Below are positions 49,943-59,075 of a DNA stretch of 64,000 nucleotides, in pieces. Both the position numbers and the translations under genes were made by a program. Origin of the DNA: Archangium sp. (GTDB taxonomy: Bacteria; Myxococcota; Myxococcia; Myxococcales; Myxococcaceae); NCBI GenBank assembly GCA_022843845.1, contig JALHMW010000004.1, forward strand, positions 1 to 64,000, given 5' to 3'. The notes beneath the pieces were generated by a model that was given only the letters and a program-made list of their open reading frames with translations, had not been told where the DNA came from and ran no database searches. Every line of letters starts with the position of its first letter. The first letter of the stretch is position 1.

Positions 49943-52351
49943 ATGAAGAAGCCGACCCTGAGCTCCAGAGCGTGGCGTCGCGTCAGCGCGAGCTGGAGCA
50001 CGCCTCGTCGTCGCGTGGCGCTCGGGGTGCTGTGCCTCCTCACCATCGGGAGCGCCGTTCGTTTCTGGCGCTCTCTCGACGACTCGCTCGCGACCCGCAC
50101 GCCATCGCAGGTGTTGCTCGATCGCCGGGGCCGCTTCCTCGGTGAGGTCTTCGGCGCGAAGGAGTCGTACGGCTTCTGGCCGCTGCCGCCCTCGTTGCCG
50201 ATGAAGGTGGTGGTGACGACGCTGGAGACCGAAGACCGAGGTTTTTACGAGCACGGGGGCGTCGCGTGGCGCTCCGTGCTGCGCGCGGCCTGGCAGAACG
50301 TGTCGAACCGGCGCGTCATCTCGGGCGCGAGCACCATCGCGATGCAGGTCGCCCGCCTGCAGCACCCACGCGCACGCACCATGTCCGCGAAGCTCCATGA
50401 AGGGGCAGAAGGACTGCTCCTCGTTCGCAAGCACGGGCACGACGCGGTGCTGCGCCAGTACCTCACCATCGCGCCGTACGGGAACCGCACGCACGGCATC
50501 GTCCGCGCGGCGAACCTCTACTTCGACAAGCCCATCGACGATCTCTCGTGGCTCCAGGCGGCGTTCCTGGCGGCGCTCCCACAGCAGCCCAGCCGCATGT
50601 CTCCGTGGACGAAGGATGGCCACGCGCGCGCGATGACGAGGGCCCGCCGAATCCTCACGCAGCTCCACCAGCGCGGCGTCATTGGTGATGACGATCTCCA
50701 CGTCGCCCTCACGTCGAACCTCGCGCTCTCGAAGCACCCGGCGAGGCCGAGAGAGACGATGCACGCGGTGCTCGCCTGGAGCCGACGGCTGCCGAAGGGC
50801 CAGGTCATTCATCGCACGACCCTCGATCTCGACGTGCAGCGCGCGGCCTTCAAGGCGTTGACCGACAACCTCGCCTCGTTGAGGAGCGCGGGCGCTGGCA
50901 ACACCGCCGGCCTCGTCGTCGATCTGCCGACCGGTGAGGTGCTCGCGTACGTGGGGAGCGCCGACTACTTCGACGCCGACGCGCGCGGCAGCATCGACTA
51001 CCTCGCGACGCGGCGCTCACCGGGCTCGGCGCTCAAGCCCTTCATCTACGCGATGGCCCTCGAGAACGGCACACACACGCCCGCGACCGAGCTGCCCGAC
51101 ACGCCGGTCGAGTTCGCGACGGCCAACGGTGGCCTCTACGTGCCTGAGAACATCACCCACACCTTCCTCGGCCCCATGCTGCTGCGGCAGGCGCTCGGCA
51201 ACTCGCGCAACATCCCCGCGCTGCGCGTGCTGGCCGAGGTCGGCGTCGATCGTGTGGTGCAGCGGCTCGAGCGCGGCGGCGTGAAGCAGGTGAAGTACGA
51301 CCCCTCGGCCTACGGGCTCACGCTCGCGATGGGTTCGCTCCACGTGACCCCGCTCGAGCTCGCGCAGCTGTACACCGCGCTGGGCAACAAGGGCGTCACG
51401 GTGCCGCTCAAGCGCTTCGTCGGCGAGGTGCCGGCCGCGGGTGTTCGGCTCTTGAGTGAAGACGCGGCGATGCTGACCGCACACATGCTCGCCGACCCCG
51501 AAGCGCGGCGCCCGGCGTTCCCGCCTGGAGGCTCGCTCGACTACGACGTCGCGGTCGCGGTGAAGACGGGCACCAGCCAGGGCTACCGGGATGCCTGGGC
51601 CGCCGCGTTCTCCGATCGACTCCTGGTGGTGAGCTGGGTGGGAAACCACGATTGGCGCCGCATGAACCTGGTGTCAGGCGCGACGGCCGCAGCGCCCGCG
51701 GTGCACGCGGTGCTCGAGAAGGTCAGCCCCGACATCAGGCCGTGGGTGCCGCCGATGCTGGCGTTTCCGCTGCCCGGTGGATCGATCGCGGTCGACGTCT
51801 GCGGCCTCTCGGGACGACTGCCCGGGCCCAGCTGCCCCCACGTGAAGACCGAACACTTCGTGCGCGGCACCGAGCCGAGCCAGCCCTGCCCGTTTCACGC
51901 CGACGTGAGGCTCGACCGGCGCACTGGCCTGCTCGCGGGGCCTGCGTGCCCCGCAGCGGTGATCGAGACCCGGCCCATGCTCGCCCTGCCTGAGGTCTAC
52001 GCGTCGTGGGCGAGGCGGCAACGCCTGTCGATCGCCCCGACGGTGGAGTCGCCGCTGTGCCCGACGACCGACCCTTCGATTCGAACGGTGCGCATTCGCG
52101 AGCCGGCGCCCGCGTCTCGATATCTCTTCGACCCCGACACGCCTCGCGAGTTCTCGACGGTGAAGCTCTCGGCAGCCGTGCAGCCAGCGACGGAAGAAGT
52201 GGTGTGGATCGTCGACGGCACGCCGATCGCGCGCGTGGGTTACCCTCACGAGGCGCGGTGGCCGATCGCGCCGGGCGCGCACGTCATTCGCGCCGTGTTG
52301 GCAGGTGGGCGTGAGGCGAGCGCACCCGTGCGCATCACCGTCGACGACTGA
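49943..52351 (+). CDS. pbpC: Penicillin-binding protein 1C (glycosyltransferase/transpeptidase)
   Basis: The 802-residue protein has an N-terminal transmembrane anchor (about 27-42). A glycosyltransferase domain follows with ETEDRGFYEHGG (catalytic Glu near 96) and SGASTIAMQVARL. The transpeptidase domain has SALK (Ser near 362) and KTGTS near 540. A C-terminal BiPBP_C-like region is rich in Pro and Cys. All catalytic motifs are intact. ATG 49943 or GTG 49940 is the start; the latter overlaps nothing. E. coli PBP1C and A2M (YfhM) are linked in the same way, which suggests protection of peptidoglycan under attack. Confidence 0.95.
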   Translation: MKKPTLSSRAWRRVSASWSTPRRRVALGVLCLLTIGSAVRFWRSLDDSLATRTPSQVLLDRRGRFLGEVFGAKESYGFWPLPPSLPMKVVVTTLETEDRGFYEHGGVAWRSVLRAAWQNVSNRRVISGASTIAMQVARLQHPRARTMSAKLHEGAEGLLLVRKHGHDAVLRQYLTIAPYGNRTHGIVRAANLYFDKPIDDLSWLQAAFLAALPQQPSRMSPWTKDGHARAMTRARRILTQLHQRGVIGDDDLHVALTSNLALSKHPARPRETMHAVLAWSRRLPKGQVIHRTTLDLDVQRAAFKALTDNLASLRSAGAGNTAGLVVDLPTGEVLAYVGSADYFDADARGSIDYLATRRSPGSALKPFIYAMALENGTHTPATELPDTPVEFATANGGLYVPENITHTFLGPMLLRQALGNSRNIPALRVLAEVGVDRVVQRLERGGVKQVKYDPSAYGLTLAMGSLHVTPLELAQLYTALGNKGVTVPLKRFVGEVPAAGVRLLSEDAAMLTAHMLADPEARRPAFPPGGSLDYDVAVAVKTGTSQGYRDAWAAAFSDRLLVVSWVGNHDWRRMNLVSGATAAAPAVHAVLEKVSPDIRPWVPPMLAFPLPGGSIAVDVCGLSGRLPGPSCPHVKTEHFVRGTEPSQPCPFHADVRLDRRTGLLAGPACPAAVIETRPMLALPEVYASWARRQRLSIAPTVESPLCPTTDPSIRTVRIREPAPASRYLFDPDTPREFSTVKLSAAVQPATEEVVWIVDGTPIARVGYPHEARWPIAPGAHVIRAVLAGGREASAPVRITVDD

Positions 52352-52423
52352 CGTCTCGGTCGGTGACCAATCCGCCGGTCGAGGGCTGACGCCTCCGGGG
52401 TCGGGTTGAGCCACACTTGTGGC

Positions 52424-54331
52424 ATGCGACTCCTCGCGCTCGCCGTCCTGCCGCTGTGGGCCTGTCAGCCGCCCCTCGCGCCGATCCCCGAGACGGAGGG
52501 CTGCGACAACTTGAACGCGCAGCACTGCCTGCTGCCATGGCCGTCTGATCGGTTCCTCTCGAAGGACGCCGCGACCGTCACCGGCCTTCGGCTCAACTAC
52601 GAGCCCAACGCGCTCCCCGCCAACGCGCAGGGCATTCGAACCAGCCCTCGGGTCTTCTCGCGCCTCGACGGTCACTCACCGGCCGCGCAGCTCATGACGC
52701 GCTTCGTCCGCCCCGCCGATCTCACGGCGTCGCGCGCGCCGATCCAGAGCGACATCGGCCGATCGCTCGACGCCGACTCGCCGACCGTGCGGCTCGAGCT
52801 GTCGACGGGTCAACGGCTCGCCCACTGGGTCGAGAACGACGTTCGCGAGCCAACCCTGTTCTGGCTGCACCCCGCCGAGGTGCTCGAGCCGAACCGCGAC
52901 TACGGCGTGGCGATTCGAGGCCTCGTCGATGCTGACGGCGTCGCGCTCCCGGCGGAGCCCGGCTTCGCGGCGCTGCGAGACTCGGTGCCGACGCAGGTGA
53001 AGGACCTCGAGGCACGGCGGCCGGCCTATCGTCAGCTGCTCGACACGCTCCTGTCGGCCCACGTGCGCACCTCGCCGCTTCAGGCAGCCTGGCGCTTTCA
53101 CACGGCGAGCCTCGAGTCGATGCACGGCGACATGCTCGCCGTTCGAAACGATGGGCTGGAGCGGCTCACGGCGGCGGGGCTCGGCTGCACCATCACCAGC
53201 GTCGAGGACGACTACGGCAGCAGCACCCCGCTGACGACCTTCCGCCGGCTGCGCGGCACCTACACCGTCCCCTCCTTCATGGACTCGCCACGGCCTCCCG
53301 CGAAGCTGGTGCGCGGCCCCGATGGGAAGCCGACGTTCAAAGAGAACGTCGAGGTGCCGTTCACCATCATCGTGCCTCGCGCGGTCGGCGCTCCAGGGGG
53401 ACGCGCCCTGACGCCAGCGCGGGTCATCGTCTACGGACATGGGCTGATGGGTGACGGCGAGCGCACCATCTCGAGTGAGCCCTTCCGGGGAGTGGCTGAG
53501 TCGCTCGACTCGATCCTGGTGGCGACCGACTGGGCGGGCATGAGCGTGCCCGACTCGGGCGCCGTCGCTGACGCGTTGAACGACGCCTCGAAGTTCACGT
53601 TCGTCGCCGAGCGGCTCCAGCAGGGGCTCCTCAACCAGCTGGCGCTCGTGCGCTCGATGAAGGGGGCCTGCTCGAAGCTCCCCGAGCTGCGGGTGCAGGG
53701 CATCGATCTCGTCGACCCATCACGCGTGTACTTCGCGGGCGGCAGCCAGGGTGGCATCTTTGGCGCGACGGTGATGCGCCTGGGCCCGGACACCGATCGC
53801 GGCGTCGTGCTGGTGAACGGCGCGGCGTTTCCGTTCATGATCGAGCGCAGCATCGACTTCGCGCCCTTTCTCCCCGTCTTCGAGCAGGCCTACCCAGACC
53901 GCACCGATCGCGCGCTCGCCCTCGCGACGCTCCAGAGCCCGTGGGACGCGACCGACCCAGCGACGTGGCTGCGCGCGCCGAGCGACTGGCCGTGGGCGCG
54001 AAGGCTCTTGAGCATCAGCGTGAAGAACGACGCGCAGGTCCCGAACGTGGCGACCGATCTCGTGACACGCACGGCCAGGCTCCCGCTGTTGCCTGGCACG
54101 GCGCGGGCCCCATGGGGGAGCTCACCCGCGGCAGAAAACCCCGCCGACGCGGCGCTGGTGATCGACATGGGCGATCGCCCCGTGCCTGAAGGCATCATCG
54201 CGCCAACCATGAATGACAAGGGCCACTCTCGGGTGCTGGGCGCGCCGAGTGCGCAGTTCGCCATCGACCGCTTCTTGCGGCCCGACGGCGTGATCGAGGT
54301 GAAGTGCGACGGCGTCTGCGACCCGACGTGA
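52424..54331 (+). CDS. Lipoprotein with alpha/beta-hydrolase fold
   Basis: The product has 635 residues from ATG 52424, with a lipobox LPLWAC. A beta-propeller-like or linker N-terminal half includes a cysteine-rich start (CDNLNAQHCLLPWP). The C-terminal half has an alpha/beta-hydrolase core: VIVYGHGLMGDGERTI (oxyanion region), the nucleophile elbow YFAGGSQGGIFGATVM (GxSxG, Ser near 440) and a late NDKGHSRVLG carrying the likely catalytic His. The substrate is unknown. It ends 7 bp before a convergent gene. It is not closely similar to the hydrolase at 36 kb. Confidence 0.85.
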   Translation: MRLLALAVLPLWACQPPLAPIPETEGCDNLNAQHCLLPWPSDRFLSKDAATVTGLRLNYEPNALPANAQGIRTSPRVFSRLDGHSPAAQLMTRFVRPADLTASRAPIQSDIGRSLDADSPTVRLELSTGQRLAHWVENDVREPTLFWLHPAEVLEPNRDYGVAIRGLVDADGVALPAEPGFAALRDSVPTQVKDLEARRPAYRQLLDTLLSAHVRTSPLQAAWRFHTASLESMHGDMLAVRNDGLERLTAAGLGCTITSVEDDYGSSTPLTTFRRLRGTYTVPSFMDSPRPPAKLVRGPDGKPTFKENVEVPFTIIVPRAVGAPGGRALTPARVIVYGHGLMGDGERTISSEPFRGVAESLDSILVATDWAGMSVPDSGAVADALNDASKFTFVAERLQQGLLNQLALVRSMKGACSKLPELRVQGIDLVDPSRVYFAGGSQGGIFGATVMRLGPDTDRGVVLVNGAAFPFMIERSIDFAPFLPVFEQAYPDRTDRALALATLQSPWDATDPATWLRAPSDWPWARRLLSISVKNDAQVPNVATDLVTRTARLPLLPGTARAPWGSSPAAENPADAALVIDMGDRPVPEGIIAPTMNDKGHSRVLGAPSAQFAIDRFLRPDGVIEVKCDGVCDPT

Positions 54332-54337
54332 GGCTCG

Positions 54338-54808
54338 TCAGAGGGCGATGACTGGGGGCGGGGTGCTCCGCGGCGTCATCGCGAGCGAGGCCTCACTGGC
54401 GAGCCGGCGCGCGCGTGCATCGACGAGCGGCGCCCAATCGGTGAGGTTCAGCATCTCGTCGCGGAGCATGATCTTCGGGTCGCTGCCGTCGCCGAGGCGA
54501 CAGACGATCGCTCCGACCCCCGCGTTCGACACGGCGCGCGCGGCGTCGTGGAGCATCAGCTCTGGCTTCGTCTCGACCACGCCGAGCGTGGGCAGCAACC
54601 CGACGCGCAGATCCGAGAGCCGCTCGCCGTGCCGAAGGACGGCGTCGCGCATCACCAGCCCACGCGGCGCGCCTCCTTGATCGACCACCAGGACCGCTCG
54701 ACACACGCCGTGCTCCAGGGCCGCGACCACCGCCTTGAGAGGTGCCGATTCCAGCGCGATCACCACATCGACGAGGGGCAAGTCGCGAACCTGGAATTGG
54801 TCGAGCAT
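54338..54808 (-). CDS. CBS-domain-like protein
   Basis: The 156-residue protein looks like a pair of CBS domains: VALESAPLKAVVAALEHGVCRAVLVVDQGGAPRGLVMRDAVL is one, and ELMLHDAARAVSNAGVGAIVCRLGDGSDPKIMLRDEML the second. CBS pairs sense adenosine nucleotides and usually regulate a partner. No partner domain is fused. The GLVMRDAVL and second-domain MLRDEML elements fit the D-containing loops of CBS modules. It converges on the lipoprotein hydrolase gene and is followed upstream (on the minus strand) by a 155-bp gap before the acyl-CoA dehydrogenase gene. Confidence 0.7.
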   Translation of the reverse strand: MLDQFQVRDLPLVDVVIALESAPLKAVVAALEHGVCRAVLVVDQGGAPRGLVMRDAVLRHGERLSDLRVGLLPTLGVVETKPELMLHDAARAVSNAGVGAIVCRLGDGSDPKIMLRDEMLNLTDWAPLVDARARRLASEASLAMTPRSTPPPVIAL

Positions 54809-54901
54809 GCAGCCTTCGGGAGCAAGACGAATGCCCGCCCAGAACCGAGGGAGTTCAAGCTGTTGGTCGAGCCCCGTCTTTCATCGCTGCACGGTTCATT
54901 T

Positions 54902-54922
54902 CAGGACTGCAATGCAGCCCTG
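54902..54922. other. 21-bp near-perfect palindrome
   Basis: CAGGACTGCA-A-TGCAGCCCTG is symmetric at 9 of 10 positions around a single central base. It sits in the 155-bp gap between the acyl-CoA dehydrogenase stop and the CBS gene start, about 95 bp upstream of the latter. An operator or hairpin terminator are both possible; no T-run was seen. Confidence 0.35.
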
Positions 54923-54962
54923 ACACGGCGCAAGCCGGGTCGTTCGGCACCTCGCGACAGGC

Positions 54963-56618
54963 TCAGCGGAACGCGACCAGCCTGACGTCTTCAGCCGACG
55001 CGCGGTCTTTTCGGAGCAGCCCGACCGGCGCATGGCGCGCGAGCACCCGACGGGCCGCGCGCAGGTCGGCGTCGCTGCCATTGCCGAGGGACGTCGCGCA
55101 CGCCGTCGTCACCAGCCACAGCAGCGCGGCGCGATCGGTCCAGTCACGAAACGCGTGCTCGGCCTTCGGGTCCTGGCTCAGCTCCACGAGCGCCTGCTTC
55201 GCCTCGTCGAGCAACGCGCCGACCCGCGACTGCACGTCTGCAGGGGCCTCGGCAGCGAACCGCTCGACCTCGGCGAACAACACCTCGTGGCCGCCTTCTT
55301 TCCGCAACGCGCGGAAGGCATCGAGCACGAGGATGTTGGTGGTGCCTTCCCAGATGGGCAGCACCTGCGCGTCACGCAGCACGCGCGCCATCGGCCAGTC
55401 TTCGATGTAGCCGTTGCCGGCGAGCACCTCGACGCCTTCGCTCGCGACGCGCACGGCCCACTTGCCCAGGACGTACTTCAGGAGCGGCGTCAGCATGCGA
55501 AGGGTGCGTCGCTCGGTCTCGCTGCTGGTGCCGTTGTCGATCGTGTCCATCAACTGCACGCCGCGAAACGCCCAGAGCAACGCGAGCCGCTGTTCGCTCG
55601 CCATGTCGAGCAGCACCTCGGCGAGCAGCGGGTGATCGATGATCTTCTTGCCGAAGGCCACGCGCTGCTCGGCCCAGTCGAACGCCTCGACGACCGATCG
55701 GCGCATCACCGCGACCGAGGCGATGGCGTTGTAGAGGCGCGAGAGGTTCAGCATCTCGGCCATCTGGTGAAAGCCCTGCCCCGGACCTCCGAGCAAAAAG
55801 GCCTCCGCGCCCTCGAGGGTGACTTCACCCGTCGGGAAGCTGCGCTCCCCGAGCTTGTCCTTGATGCGATCGATGCGAAACGCGTTGCGCTTTCCGTTCT
55901 CGAGCGTGCGCGGCAGCACGTAGAGGCCCAGGCCCCGCGTGCCCGGCCCTGCGCCCTCGGGCCTCGCGAGGATCATGATCACGTCGGCGTCGACGTTGGA
56001 GCAGAACCACTTGTCGCCCCACAACGTCACTCGCTCTCCCGGCACACCGGCGCCGCCCTTCGCCACGGTCGCGATCTGCCCGACGTCGCTGCCGCCGGCC
56101 TTCTCGGTGAGGAACATCGCGCCGGTGAAGAGGGTCGACAGCTCGGTCGACGAGAGCCGGGGCACGAAGCGCCGCTGCAGCTCGGGCGTGCCGTGCTTCA
56201 CCAACAGCCGCGCGGCGCCGTCCGTCATGCAGACGGGACAGAACATGCCAGCCTCGGCCTGACCGAAGAGGTACCCGAGCCCGAAAGTGAGCGCCTTGCC
56301 GGCCTGGCCACGCTCGGCCGCGAGCTCGGGGTTGTAGGTCGCCGCGACGATGCCGCCGCCGTAGCCGAGGCGCTGAAGCTCGCGGTAGCTGTGGTGGTAG
56401 TCGATCTCGTCGATGCGCGCGCCGGTGTGATCGTGCGTCACCAGCGTCGGGCCGTGATGATCGGCCTCGTGGCCCCATCGTGCGCCTTCGTTGGCGACGG
56501 CATCACCCATACGGGCGAGGCGCGGCTTCGCCCTCTCGAACGACGGGCCCAGCTGCCGGGCCAGCACACGCTGCAGCGCCACGTCGGTCTCGAACCAGCT
56601 CGGCTTTCTCGTCGTCAT
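54963..56618 (-). CDS. Acyl-CoA dehydrogenase family protein (AidB-like)
   Basis: A flavin-dependent dehydrogenase of about 551 residues, longer than the usual 380-residue enzymes. The segments GMFCPVCMTDGAARLLV, MFLTEKAGGSDVGQIATVA, the FAD-binding WGDKWFCSN, RLYNAIASVAVMRRSV and the C-terminal GGNGYIEDWPMARVLRDAQVLPIWEGT-like region (here AGNGYIEDW) match AidB-type acyl-CoA dehydrogenases. E. coli AidB is linked to alkylation damage, but many such proteins may oxidise other acyl-CoAs. ATG 56618 has GGAG upstream and overlaps the preceding stop as TGATG. The C-terminal half includes a second helical domain. Confidence 0.9.
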   Translation of the reverse strand: MTTRKPSWFETDVALQRVLARQLGPSFERAKPRLARMGDAVANEGARWGHEADHHGPTLVTHDHTGARIDEIDYHHSYRELQRLGYGGGIVAATYNPELAAERGQAGKALTFGLGYLFGQAEAGMFCPVCMTDGAARLLVKHGTPELQRRFVPRLSSTELSTLFTGAMFLTEKAGGSDVGQIATVAKGGAGVPGERVTLWGDKWFCSNVDADVIMILARPEGAGPGTRGLGLYVLPRTLENGKRNAFRIDRIKDKLGERSFPTGEVTLEGAEAFLLGGPGQGFHQMAEMLNLSRLYNAIASVAVMRRSVVEAFDWAEQRVAFGKKIIDHPLLAEVLLDMASEQRLALLWAFRGVQLMDTIDNGTSSETERRTLRMLTPLLKYVLGKWAVRVASEGVEVLAGNGYIEDWPMARVLRDAQVLPIWEGTTNILVLDAFRALRKEGGHEVLFAEVERFAAEAPADVQSRVGALLDEAKQALVELSQDPKAEHAFRDWTDRAALLWLVTTACATSLGNGSDADLRAARRVLARHAPVGLLRKDRASAEDVRLVAFR

Positions 56619-57187
56619 CACCGTTCTCCTCGTCCGTTCAACAGCGAGTCCCACACCTCGGTGAGCTCGGCCTCGCGCGCGAGCACCAGCGTCACCGCGT
56701 CGTCTCCGAACTTCGCGCGCTCGGCGTCGAGCGAGGCGCCCTGCTGCGCGCGGGCCTTCACGTCACCGAACGCCTCTTCCACCTTCTGACGCTGCTCTGG
56801 CTTGAGCGTCAGCGTCACCTTGTCGAAGCCGCGCAGCGCCTCGGCGCCCGTCAGCTTGCCGATGGTGCGTTGGGTGACGACGGCGCCGATCAGCTCTTCC
56901 AGACGGTCGACGTCGGCCTCGGTCAACCCGGCCTCGGCTCGAATCGCGCGCTCGCGGAGCGCCTTGCCCTTCGCGTCCAGCCCTCCATCGACACCCGACG
57001 CAGCGCTGAGCGCGCGGTGGTACCGCAGCCAGCCGTCGAGCTTCTGGGCCGAGATCGGCGCGGCGGCCTCGGCCACGGCGACCATGGATGCGCCGCCCGC
57101 ATCCGCATCGACAACGGCAGACGACACCCCACGCCGCTCGGGACACCCGAGGAGCACCAGCGTCAGGAGGGTCAATCGGCTCGACAT
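56618..57187 (-). CDS. Small lipoprotein of unknown function
   Basis: From ATG 57187 the product is 189 residues, with a lipoprotein signal (TLLTLVLLGC). A predicted coiled-coil/helical region of charged heptads (LRERAIRAEAGLTEADVDRLEELIGAVV) and ALRGFDKVTLTLKPEQRQKVEEAFGDVKARAQ follow. It starts 130 bp from the divergent SixA gene and ends overlapping the AidB-like start (TGATG). I recognise no family. Confidence 0.65.
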   Translation of the reverse strand: MSSRLTLLTLVLLGCPERRGVSSAVVDADAGGASMVAVAEAAAPISAQKLDGWLRYHRALSAASGVDGGLDAKGKALRERAIRAEAGLTEADVDRLEELIGAVVTQRTIGKLTGAEALRGFDKVTLTLKPEQRQKVEEAFGDVKARAQQGASLDAERAKFGDDAVTLVLAREAELTEVWDSLLNGRGER

Positions 57188-57316
57188 CGGCGGGCACCTT
57201 ACCGTCTGCATTCGATGCCACTGCTGTCTGACAAAAGAGACGACGCGGCGGGCCGTACAGGGCCACCAAAGCCCTTTGACCACACTGGAGTCGGTGACCT
57301 ATTCCGACCTTCTCCG

Positions 57317-57820
57317 ATGCGAGTCTTTCTGGTCCGACACGGTGACGCCGACGCAGAGATCCCCGACGGCCTCGACGACGAGGCCCGGGCGTTGACGGCG
57401 CGCGCCCGGCTGGCACTCCCGGGGCACTTCCAGAACGTGAGCTCGTTGATCGGCACGCCCGACGTGATGGTGATGAGCCCGCTGGTGAGGGCCGTGCAGA
57501 CGGCGACGATCCTCGCGCAGGTGGTGGGCTACGAGGGGCCGCTGCGGTCGACGCGCATGCTGTTCCCCGATGGTCCGGTCGGCGCGCTCGAGGCGCTCCT
57601 GGCAGAGCACGACGGCAAGGCCGTGGCGCTGATCGGCCACCAGCCGTCGATGGGCGCAGCCGCAGCCCACTTCCTCGGCATGTCGTCGTTCCCGAAGCCC
57701 GTCACGCCGGGCACCGTCATCGGCATCGAGCGGCCAGAAGGTGGCGGCGTGGGCACGCTGTTTCTCTACGCGGCCCCTGGACAGCCCATCGTGCAGGCGC
57801 TCGAGCTCGAAGCCTCCTGA
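57317..57820 (+). CDS. sixA: Phosphohistidine phosphatase SixA
   Basis: The 167-residue protein is a histidine phosphatase (phosphoglycerate-mutase superfamily) of the SixA type: it begins MRVFLVRHGDAD (catalytic RHG), with a downstream Arg in SPLVRAVQTA, Glu in ALEALL and GHQPSMG as the second His. SixA removes phosphate from histidine in phosphorelay proteins such as ArcB or PTS components. The ATG at 57317 gives the normal start; a long upstream in-frame extension lies in antisense to another gene. A loose -35/-10-like pair (TTGACC and TATTCC) lies about 15-40 bp upstream. Confidence 0.9.
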   Translation: MRVFLVRHGDADAEIPDGLDDEARALTARARLALPGHFQNVSSLIGTPDVMVMSPLVRAVQTATILAQVVGYEGPLRSTRMLFPDGPVGALEALLAEHDGKAVALIGHQPSMGAAAAHFLGMSSFPKPVTPGTVIGIERPEGGGVGTLFLYAAPGQPIVQALELEAS

Positions 57821-57859
57821 GCCGCAGCGCCCGCGCCGTCGCGAGGCTATGAGGGCCCC

Positions 57860-58183
57860 ATGGATGACGCCGCCTTCGCCGCAGCCGTTGCGCAGACCTT
57901 CAAGAAGCTGATCAAAGCCATCGACGCCGCCGACCCCGACGTCGTCGAATGCGACTCGACCGGCGACATGGTGACGATCACCGCGTCGAAGACCGGCGAG
58001 AAGGTCGTGGTGAACACCCAGCGCGCCGTGCACCAGATCTGGGTCGCCGGCAAAGGCGTCGGCGTGCACTTCTCATGGAGCGCCGATGGCCGCTGGCTCG
58101 ACGACAAGCAGAAGGGGCTCGAGCTGAACGCGTGGATCTCGGAGTGCGTCGAGTCGGCCTCGGGGCATCGACTTTCACTTTGA
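57860..58183 (+). CDS. cyaY: Frataxin homologue CyaY
   Basis: The 107-residue length is typical for CyaY, which binds iron and modulates iron-sulfur cluster assembly. An acidic helix opens the protein (DDAAFAAAVAQTFKKLIKAIDAADPDVVECD), followed by the beta sheet (GDMVTITASKTGEKVVVNTQ, RAVHQIWVAGKGVGVHFSWS) and the C-terminal helix starting near KGLELNAWISECVESA. The acidic residues and the QIWVA motif fit the family. It lies 40 bp after sixA and is likely co-transcribed. Confidence 0.9.
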   Translation: MDDAAFAAAVAQTFKKLIKAIDAADPDVVECDSTGDMVTITASKTGEKVVVNTQRAVHQIWVAGKGVGVHFSWSADGRWLDDKQKGLELNAWISECVESASGHRLSL

Positions 58184-58242
58184 GCCGAATCAGAGACGTG
58201 GGCGCTCTTTAGTCGCGTGGACCCTCTGCCGGAGACCGCCTC

Positions 58243-59016
58243 ATGATTCCACTGCTGCTCGCGGCCGCCCTGTTGGCCCAGGCCCCCAGACCCGAGTGCA
58301 TCACCGTGACTGGCGGGCGCGTCTGCGGCTACCAGTGCAAGACGGCGAACGGCATCAACGGCAAGTGCGCCGAGTCGCCGATCGGCATCTGCGTTCAGCA
58401 CGAGGGCAATGTCACCTGCTTCGACCCGCCGCCCTGGCTCGCCGTCGCATACGGGGGCAAGCCGCCGGCGCCGAAATGCCTGACCGACGGGTCGGGCGCC
58501 GCGTGCGGCTACAACTGCAAGAACGTCGTCGGCGTGGTGGCGTGCGCGCAGACGCCGGCAGGTGCGTGCGCGGCGGGGCCGAAGAACAAGGTCGTCTGTG
58601 CCGACCCGCCGCCCGAGGTGTACGGCGTGTTCGGCAACAAGACGCCCCCGATGGCGTGTGAGGAGTACGTTCAGTCGATTGCGTGCGGCTACGGGTGCGT
58701 GGTGTCAGGGGGCGCCCTGGCGTGTCACAAGACTCCGTTCGGTCTCTGCGACATACGCGAAGGCGTTCCCGTCTGCTTCGACCCCGACAAGCACGTCATC
58801 TGCGCGGGCGGGACGCAGACCAGGAAGCCAACCTGTACGCAGCACGCCGGCAAGCTCGTCTGCGGGTACACGTGCGCGACCGTCGGCTCGAACATCGCCT
58901 GTGCGAAGACTCCGCAGGGCAGGTGTGACGATCAGGGCCCCACCGAGCCAGTCTGCTTCGATCCGCCCGTGCGTGGAGGCTCTTCGAACTGTCTGAAGGT
59001 CATCGGCGCCGAGTAA
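58243..59016 (+). CDS. Secreted protein of four six-cysteine repeats
   Basis: The 257-residue product has a signal peptide ending LLAQA and is almost wholly four repeats of about 58 residues. Each has six cysteines in a fixed pattern: C..., CGY-x-C, then a C before TP or SP, a C before a short gap, and VC-x-DP or TC-x-DP (for example CGYNCKNVVGVVAC, then VCADPP). The repeats start near residues 20, 78, 138 and 198, and the ends of repeats 1, 2 and 4 carry FDPP- or ADPP-type words. Disulfide-stabilised, extracytoplasmic; function unknown. It lies 60 bp after cyaY and is followed by a convergent gene. Confidence 0.85.
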   Translation: MIPLLLAAALLAQAPRPECITVTGGRVCGYQCKTANGINGKCAESPIGICVQHEGNVTCFDPPPWLAVAYGGKPPAPKCLTDGSGAACGYNCKNVVGVVACAQTPAGACAAGPKNKVVCADPPPEVYGVFGNKTPPMACEEYVQSIACGYGCVVSGGALACHKTPFGLCDIREGVPVCFDPDKHVICAGGTQTRKPTCTQHAGKLVCGYTCATVGSNIACAKTPQGRCDDQGPTEPVCFDPPVRGGSSNCLKVIGAE

Positions 59017-59075
59017 CGTCGTTTCGAACGGTCGAGGCGGCCTCGCCATCACACGATCGGCCGCGTGAGCCCGTT

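Noticed and set aside
55032-56789. Plus-strand open frame opposite the AidB-like gene
   Set aside because: Compositionally biased shadow; the minus-strand protein shows conserved FAD-binding motifs.
59033-59045. CGAGGC-G-GCCTCG as a bidirectional terminator between convergent genes
   Set aside because: The stem is too short once a loop is allowed and no T-run follows on either strand.
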